From Pseudomonadota bacterium (GTDB lineage Bacteria > Pseudomonadota > Alphaproteobacteria > Rhizobiales > Hyphomicrobiaceae): a DNA stretch of 64,000 bases. The stretch is taken from positions 17,356-81,355 of the forward strand of contig JAEZRM010000072.1 of assembly GCA_023412805.1 (NCBI GenBank). The letters are read 5' to 3'. Numbering within the stretch: position 1 is the stretch's first letter; the number at the start of each line of letters is the position of its first letter. A program made the position numbers and the translations under genes. The notes under the pieces were generated by a model, which worked only from the letters and a program-made list of their open reading frames with translations, ran no database searches and was not told the origin of the DNA. This document shows, piece by piece, positions 63,949 through 64,000 of this stretch.

Positions 63949-64000
63949 GCCGCGGGGGGGCCCCCGCGCCCCCCCCCCCCCCGCCCGGGGGGGGGGGGGG
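63949..64000. other. Low-complexity G/C homopolymers, probable assembly artefact
   Basis: Successive runs of C and G (CGCGGGGGGGCCCCCGCGCC and longer) have no biological structure. They look like a contig end with poor base calls. Nothing should be annotated here. Confidence 0.75.

Overview
The window is a gene-dense, GC-rich bacterial chromosome segment. It most resembles an alphaproteobacterium of the order Hyphomicrobiales (Rhizobiales). The evidence is a set of conserved gene orders: aa3 oxidase subunit IV next to a three-gene pnt transhydrogenase; pyrG-secG beside tpiA and a PpiD-type foldase; dgt-argS-SPOR protein-nagZ-scpA-scpB; and trpS-usp-nfuA-rutE-like-tsaB-rimI. Several small proteins are also of kinds common in that order. 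Genus cannot be fixed from the sequence. There is no rRNA, complete tRNA, CRISPR array, transposase or integrase. The last ~50 bases are a G/C homopolymer mess, so the window appears to end at a contig end.

Layout. 1-2658: a truncated EamA/DMT transporter (-) and a zinc-phospholipase-like/DUF4332 fusion (+). 2761-6230: cytochrome oxidase subunit IV, pntAA, pntAB, an unexpected colicin-immunity-like gene, and pntB, all tightly packed. 6540-11149 (-): TauE/SafE permease, pyrG, secG, a secreted Lys/Pro-rich protein, tpiA. 11407-21779: PpiD-type foldase, ErpA (-), dgt, argS, SPOR protein, nagZ, scpA, scpB. 21915-31311: transport and central metabolism (orphan ABC ATPase, two MFS proteins, SDR, malic enzyme MaeB, ChrA, NIPSNAP). 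31380-36686 (-): phosphotransferase, rimI, tsaB, RutE-like, nfuA, UspA-type protein, trpS. 36841-42670 (+): a frameshifted GT87-like membrane protein, a ROK-family protein whose motifs are in circularly permuted order, and a TRAP transporter. 42764-49379: DedA, recQ, leucyl aminopeptidase, a two-gene cassette of foreign appearance, trmB. 49632-60977: mostly poorly characterised envelope and accessory genes (BcsS-like, FtsB-like, HExxH lipoprotein, membrane protein with a primase-type C-terminal domain, J-domain protein, enoyl-CoA hydratase, a 643-aa membrane protein). 61135-63746: an FMN-dependent monooxygenase and glpX.

How the genes fit together. The pnt genes couple the proton gradient to NADPH supply. 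MaeB, tpiA and glpX serve gluconeogenic and C4-acid metabolism, and the TRAP system imports an organic anion. TsaB and RimI, TrmB, ArgS and TrpS support translation. ScpAB, the FtsB-like protein, the SPOR protein and NagZ concern chromosome segregation, division and wall recycling. ErpA and NfuA handle Fe-S cluster delivery.

Points most worth a second look are the circularly permuted ROK protein, the immunity-like gene inside the pnt operon, the phospholipase/DUF4332 fusion, the membrane-anchored primase-type domain, the lower-GC methyltransferase cassette, and a network of dispersed intergenic palindromes. One of those palindromes forms a 153-bp inverted repeat, and another pair forms large bulged stems around the start of a small gene.
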